Below are positions 8,116-11,711 of a DNA stretch of 11,711 nt, piece by piece. Position numbers and translations under genes: made by a program. The number at the start of each line of letters is the position of its first letter. The stretch's first letter is position 1. The notes under the pieces were generated by a model. The model was not told the DNA's origin and ran no database searches. It worked only from the letters and a program-made list of their open reading frames with translations. Location of the stretch: the NCBI GenBank assembly GCA_964521285.1, contig CAZFQS010000052.1, positions 1-11,711 on the forward strand, read 5' to 3'. Origin of the DNA: G020354785 sp964521285 (GTDB lineage: Bacteria > Bacteroidota > Bacteroidia > Bacteroidales > UBA10428).

Positions 8116-9022
8116 TTATCCCAATTTCAATCAACCATTTTTGGCATAAGACCGGCCAAAGATCAACTGAACCCGGATTATCCCTGAGTGCAATAGAATG
8201 TCCTCCCTGGGGAAAAATATGCAGACTGCATCCTGAGACATTATTTTCGGTCAGTGCCTGGTAAAATAAAAGACTGTTAAAATGGCTGACTGATTTATCA
8301 TTTGCTGCATGTACAATGAAACAGGGAGGTGTGGAAGCACTTACATGCAATTCACTTGAATATTTTTCAAGTAGTTCCTTAGCAGGATTTTCACCAAGAA
8401 GGTTATCGCGGCTTCCTTTGTGGGTATATTTACCCATAGAAATAACAGGAGAAATAAGAATTAAGAAATCAGGATGATAGGATATTTTATCCAGCAAGTC
8501 ACCTATAGATGAAACATCTTCAGAATGAGTTGCAAGAGTAGATGCCAGATGGCCTCCTGCCGAAGTTCCCATAATACCTATCCTGTCAGGTTGTATTCCC
8601 CATTTTTCCGCATTTGCTCTAATAATACGCATGGCACGCTGCGCATCCTGAAGCGGAGCCTTTTCCCTTTCAATGAGGTCAGGCGAATGGGGGAGCCTGT
8701 ATTTTAGGACAAAAGCGGTCATGCCTATGGTGTTAAACCATTTGGCCAGTTGAAATCCTCCAAGTATATAGGTCAGGTGATGATATCCACCGGACGGGCA
8801 AATAATTACAGCACTTCCTGTATTTTCTTCTTTTGACGGGAAGAACGTATATATACCAGGTATATCTACCTGGAAAATCCTCTCCTCTACAATAACTTCT
8901 TCTACATTTATTCCCCTGGAATTTGGTTTATTATCCCCTGGCCATAAGGGTATAAAATCCTGGGTACTTGTTTCCTGCAAGTAAATTAACAGGAGCAGAT
9001 TTAATATAAACAAACGTGTCAT
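8108..9022 (-). CDS. Secreted alpha/beta-hydrolase, BD-FAE-like carbohydrate esterase
   Basis: A 304-residue serine esterase, probably removing acetyl or feruloyl groups from plant polysaccharide (pectin or xylan) outside the cytoplasm. The ATG at 9022 begins a signal peptide (MTRLFILNLLLLIYLQETST); a longer start at 9094 would run through the neighbouring URO-D remnant and is unlikely. After the IPLWPGDNKPN opening come the oxyanion-hole segment CPSGGYHHL, the nucleophile elbow GTSAGG with S154, the acid D242 in HAANDKS and H275 in PQGGHSIAL, so the triad is complete. Family length (about 280-310) fits. The gene appears intact although both neighbours are broken. It starts 10 bases after the URO-D remnant stop, which resembles an operon junction, and may depend on that gene's promoter. 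Family members include acetylxylan, feruloyl and possible pectin acetylesterases; the sequence alone does not decide. Confidence 0.88.
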   Translation of the reverse strand: MTRLFILNLLLLIYLQETSTQDFIPLWPGDNKPNSRGINVEEVIVEERIFQVDIPGIYTFFPSKEENTGSAVIICPSGGYHHLTYILGGFQLAKWFNTIGMTAFVLKYRLPHSPDLIEREKAPLQDAQRAMRIIRANAEKWGIQPDRIGIMGTSAGGHLASTLATHSEDVSSIGDLLDKISYHPDFLILISPVISMGKYTHKGSRDNLLGENPAKELLEKYSSELHVSASTPPCFIVHAANDKSVSHFNSLLFYQALTENNVSGCSLHIFPQGGHSIALRDNPGSVDLWPVLCQKWLIEIGIIN

Positions 9023-9032
9023 ATAATATATT

Positions 9033-9299
9033 TTATATTCTGTTATCGGGTTTGTCAAGATGTTTTTTCTTGGCAAAATCAAAGGCGCAGGCAATATGGT
9101 TTGAAGGAGGGTAGTTATGGGGAACCTCTACCGGATAGATATTATCATTAATGAGTTCTTTCAATTTGTGTATTGAATTTACCCGAAAATATTTCTTCAA
9201 CCCGGGTTCTGCTGCAGGAACAGTCAAATCCAGCCATGATGCGGGACGGTCTACCGGTGCATTATGTATGGTGGCAAGAAAACGTTCTTTATGTAACAT
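9033..9299 (-). pseudogene. Truncated URO-D-family (uroporphyrinogen decarboxylase-like) gene, N-terminal fragment
   Basis: It encodes 88 residues. The first ~78 (HKERFLATIHNAPVDRPASW, DLTVPAAEPGLKKYF, DNIYPVEVP, ACAFDFAKK) look like the beginning of the URO-D-like proteins common in Bacteroidota and related corrinoid-type methyltransferases, which normally have about 340-380 residues. After FAKKK (near 9063-9075, at a run of six Ts on the plus strand) family similarity stops, and an unrelated short tail HLDKPDNRI ends at 9033. No continuation exists in another frame, because the esterase begins 10 bases later. The remaining ~75% of the gene is therefore lost, not frameshifted. It may still supply a promoter and leader for the esterase. 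Family assignment comes from the N-terminus only; catalytic and corrinoid or heme functions cannot be judged. Confidence 0.72.
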
Positions 9300-9367
9300 A
9301 TTAAATTTTTTTAATATAGCTTGCGTGCACCTTTAGTGGCTAATGTAATAAAAGGTTAGTTTTTAAA

Positions 9368-9375
9368 CAAATCTA
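9368..9375 (-). promoter_or_regulatory. Possible -7 promoter element upstream of the URO-D remnant and esterase
   Basis: On the minus strand these bases read TAGATTTG, matching the TAnnTTTG consensus, about 68 bases before the start at 9299. No convincing -33 TTTG is seen at the expected distance. The rest of 9300-9490 is AT-rich and holds no gene that I can support; no matching element was found for the plus-strand gene at 9491. Confidence 0.3.
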
Positions 9376-9490
9376 ATCCGGCCGGGCTGGAATTTATATT
9401 TAGATCATTAAGAAATAAATTTATAAATAATTTTATTATTTATATATTACAGGGATTTTATCATAAAAATCAAACACAAACTGACAATTA

Positions 9491-10594
9491 ATGAAAAATA
9501 TATTATTTCTGGTCTTTATTGCTGGTTATTTTCTGTCAGCTTACCCGCAGGAAGATACTGCTTTGTATCTTTTTATAGGCCATCCCAGGGATGATGACAG
9601 AATACTCCAGCATGTATTAAAAACAGTGGAAAAAATTGACTATTCAAAGTATGAATTAATTCTTCTCGGTGGAGACCTTACATGGAATACATCCAGGGAA
9701 TGGAGTACACTGGAGTATTGCGACAGTATATTTAACCTGGGTGATGAAAATACACATCTGGCAATAGGAAACCATGATCTTGACAATGTTGCAAGTCTGC
9801 TTGAATTTACCAAAAAGCCGCGTTTCCATGCATTCAGCAATAACAATATTACTTTCCTTGTGCTTGACACTGAAATAAGTACACCTGATATTACAGGTGA
9901 TCAATTAGAGTTAATTCAGAATGTGGCTGATACAATTGAAACATCGGATTACCTGGTATTGCTTCAGCACAGGATATTATGGATGGTTGGTGTTGATGAT
10001 CTTTCACATCTTATGGACTCGGTGGCTGCAAGTACAAGAAACCTGAGCAATACTAATTTTTATGATGATGTGTATCCGAATCTGCAAAAAGCCAAACATA
10101 ATGGTGTTGAAGTATTATGCCTGGCTGGCGACAGAACTGATATTAATATAATGTATTCTCCTGAAGACAGTATAAAATTCCTGGCTTCAGGAATGAAAGA
10201 AACATTCAGTGATGAAAACAATTTTGCCATCCTGCTTACCCATAATTTAGATTCGGGTAAACTCGGGTATGAATTTATTGCATTGAGCGAAATTGATACC
10301 GTATCATCAGTCCCTCCATCTGCAGTACCTGAAACAAATATCCTGTTTCAGGGACTAAATATTTATCCGAATCCTGTTAAAGACTTCTTACAAATATGCA
10401 GTCAGACCGATATAACACAAAAAGTATATTTCGACCTTCTGGATGTAAGTGGGACTAAAATTAACGGGTTGATCTTAAGCAACGGATTTAACAACGCTGA
10501 AATTGATCTTTCAGGCTTTTCCCCGGGTGTTTATTTCGTTAGAATAAGTAATAACAATAAAATTATTACCAGGAAGATATTAAAGATAAATTAA
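9491..10594 (+). CDS. Secreted calcineurin-like metallophosphoesterase with divergent metal site and T9SS sorting domain
   Basis: A 367-residue exported protein. The signal peptide is MKNILFLVFIAGYFLSAYPQ. Residues ~25-270 follow the metallophosphoesterase pattern: GGD at 60-62, GNHD at 93-96, a metal-ligand-type His160 in LLQHR and a late FLASGM segment. Two standard motifs are altered. The first (D-x-H) reads FIGHPRDDD at 28-36, and the last (G-H-x-H) reads AGDRTD at 212-217. Related bacterial exported members that I recall have GD-type variants of the last motif, so this may be a subfamily feature and not simple decay. Residues ~290-367 are a T9SS type A domain (IYPNPVKD to RKILKIN), so it is probably surface-bound or released. 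Substrate unknown: a phosphoester or nucleotide is the family default, but activity is uncertain. It converges on the transporter gene with 23 bases between stops. Confidence 0.85.
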   Translation: MKNILFLVFIAGYFLSAYPQEDTALYLFIGHPRDDDRILQHVLKTVEKIDYSKYELILLGGDLTWNTSREWSTLEYCDSIFNLGDENTHLAIGNHDLDNVASLLEFTKKPRFHAFSNNNITFLVLDTEISTPDITGDQLELIQNVADTIETSDYLVLLQHRILWMVGVDDLSHLMDSVAASTRNLSNTNFYDDVYPNLQKAKHNGVEVLCLAGDRTDINIMYSPEDSIKFLASGMKETFSDENNFAILLTHNLDSGKLGYEFIALSEIDTVSSVPPSAVPETNILFQGLNIYPNPVKDFLQICSQTDITQKVYFDLLDVSGTKINGLILSNGFNNAEIDLSGFSPGVYFVRISNNNKIITRKILKIN

Positions 10595-10617
10595 TACCGT
10601 GAGTGGTTATTTACCAT

Positions 10618-11711
10618 TTAATGACCATTAAAAAATATATATAATCCAATCATTGTTACAATTAACATAATCCAGAAAATCCATACTTTATTCTTTGGGG
10701 CTGGTAAATTTTTGAAGTCAAGGGTGTTTTTGTCTTTTCCTGCTGCTTTTTTATCAAAGTAGGTTACCATGAAAGTCATTATAGCTATAATCACAAATAT
10801 GAAAAAAGACAACAGGAGATAATGTGGCCAGAAATCGTATTTTTCTGAGGGAAGTACTCCCAGATAAACTATGCCCGTTCCCAGGCTGAAAACCGTTCCT
10901 GCTGACAGTGCAAGGTTAGCAGCTCTTGTTGTTGTTTTTTTCCATAACACGCCGAATAAGAATACAACAGACATAGGTGGTGCAATAAAGCCCAGGATGG
11001 CCTGAAAGACATCAAAGAATTTCAGACCTTTAATACTGTTAATAGCCAGCGCGCAGAAAATAGCAGCTATAGCTCCTATTACTGTTACTATTCTTCCTGT
11101 TTTTATAATCTCTTTCTGGCGTGATGCAGGTTTAAAATTTTTTACATAAATATCCATTGTGAAAACAGTACTGAGGGAATTCAATGCGGAATCAATAGTG
11201 CTGACAAGTGCAGCAATAAGAACTGCCATTATGAGGCCGGTCATCCCGGCAGGAAACAGGCCGGTTACCATCGTCATATATGCTTTTTTGGAATCCTCCA
11301 GTCCGGGATAAAGTATATAACATACTATACCGGGAATAATAAATATAGCTACATCAAAGATTTTAAGCCATCCGGTAAAATTTGCTCCAAGCTGTCCCTG
11401 ATTAAGGTTTTTAGCTCCGAGAACTGACTGTACCATGGACTGATCAGTACACCAGAACCAGACGCCCATAACAGGATATCCCAGAATTATAGCAAGCCAT
11501 GGATAATGCTGGTTATCCAGGGGAAGAAAAAGGTTCCAGTAATCAGCCGGTGTATTTTCATATACGGCCATTATTCCCCCGGCTTTTAATATGCCTGCAA
11601 TAGTCAGTATGAGCGATACAACAATCAGTAAGATCATCTGGAATACATTGGTATAGGCCACTGCCTTCAGTCCGCCTGCAACAGTAAAAAATGCCGAAAT
11701 AATTACCAGGA
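10618..11711 (-). CDS. Sodium:solute symporter (SSS/SGLT family), N-terminus beyond the window
   Basis: Inner-membrane Na+-coupled transporter, probably for a sugar such as one released by the neighbouring glycosidases (inference). The frame is open to the last base; the GTG at 11661 is internal, because the preceding codons read FFTVAGGLKAVAYTNVFQ, a typical mid-family segment. About 364 residues are visible, with roughly eight to nine hydrophobic helices. Family signatures are WFWCTDQSMVQSVLGAK, GLIMAVLIAALVSTIDSALN followed by SLSTVFTMDIY (the helix with the sodium-site Ser/Thr residues in vSGLT), and GFIAPPMSVVFLFGVLW. The C-terminus has a charged linker (KKAAGKDKN) and a last helix ending FFNGH. 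The absent part should be about 150-200 residues. Substrate cannot be read from the sequence. Confidence 0.94.
   Translation of the reverse strand, partial: LVIISAFFTVAGGLKAVAYTNVFQMILLIVVSLILTIAGILKAGGIMAVYENTPADYWNLFLPLDNQHYPWLAIILGYPVMGVWFWCTDQSMVQSVLGAKNLNQGQLGANFTGWLKIFDVAIFIIPGIVCYILYPGLEDSKKAYMTMVTGLFPAGMTGLIMAVLIAALVSTIDSALNSLSTVFTMDIYVKNFKPASRQKEIIKTGRIVTVIGAIAAIFCALAINSIKGLKFFDVFQAILGFIAPPMSVVFLFGVLWKKTTTRAANLALSAGTVFSLGTGIVYLGVLPSEKYDFWPHYLLLSFFIFVIIAIMTFMVTYFDKKAAGKDKNTLDFKNLPAPKNKVWIFWIMLIVTMIGLYIFFNGH

Noticed and set aside
9023..9094. Longer esterase start at 9094
   Set aside because: The added 24 residues are unlike the family, overlap the URO-D remnant in another frame and precede a proper signal peptide at 9022.
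9151..9336. Plus-strand 61-codon open frame opposite the URO-D remnant
   Set aside because: It is antisense to the recognisable URO-D N-terminus and has no features of its own.
10595..10617. Possible terminator between the metallophosphoesterase and symporter genes
   Set aside because: Only a 4-bp stem (TGGT/ACCA) is visible, with no T-run.

Overview
The window looks like part of a pectin-degradation region from a Bacteroidota chromosome (Bacteroidales/Marinilabiliales-like by inference). Three predicted secreted proteins end in a type IX secretion (T9SS) type A sorting domain: a YPNP-like motif, a beta-sandwich, a G-[IV]-Y-F segment and a basic tail. A broken fourth gene carries the remains of one. 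The DNA is AT-rich, leaders are A/T-rich without clear Shine-Dalgarno sites, and the best promoter candidates fit the Bacteroides TAnnTTTG -7 element. The 10-N run at 4494-4503 shows this is a draft scaffold.

Layout, left to right. (1) 1-1470 (+): 3' part of a secreted PL1 pectate lyase with an InlB-like repeat and a T9SS tail. (2) 1536-1564: a strong two-way terminator. (3) 1588-2556 (-): a stand-alone secreted protein, probably with a concanavalin-like fold, and a T9SS tail. (4) 2762-4815 (-): a GH127/DUF1680 glycosidase interrupted only by the N-run, 28 bases downstream of (5) 4844-7609 (-): a GH78 alpha-L-rhamnosidase; the two look like an operon. (6) 7704-8115 (+): remnant of a secreted T9SS protein, probably a pectinase, with an internal deletion and a frameshift near the end. 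(7) 8108-9022 (-): an intact BD-FAE-like carbohydrate esterase. (8) 9033-9299 (-): the first ~78 codons of a URO-D-family gene, then an abrupt end. (9) 9491-10594 (+): a secreted calcineurin-like metallophosphoesterase with unusual metal-site motifs and a T9SS tail. (10) 10618-11711 (-): most of a sodium:solute symporter, cut by the window end.

How the genes could work together (inference): the pectate lyase cuts the homogalacturonan backbone, the esterase removes acyl groups, GH78 releases L-rhamnose from rhamnogalacturonan or side chains, and GH127 releases a second side-chain sugar, normally beta-L-arabinofuranose. The symporter could import a released sugar. No SusC/SusD pair, sensor or sugar-catabolic gene lies in the window, so it is either the edge of a polysaccharide utilization locus or a locus using a single-protein transporter. 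I see no wholly new system. The points most worth a second look are the Glu-to-Gln change at the GH127 acid/base position, the two gene remnants flanking the esterase, and the altered metal ligands of the metallophosphoesterase. No tRNA, rRNA, CRISPR array, insertion sequence or origin was recognised.
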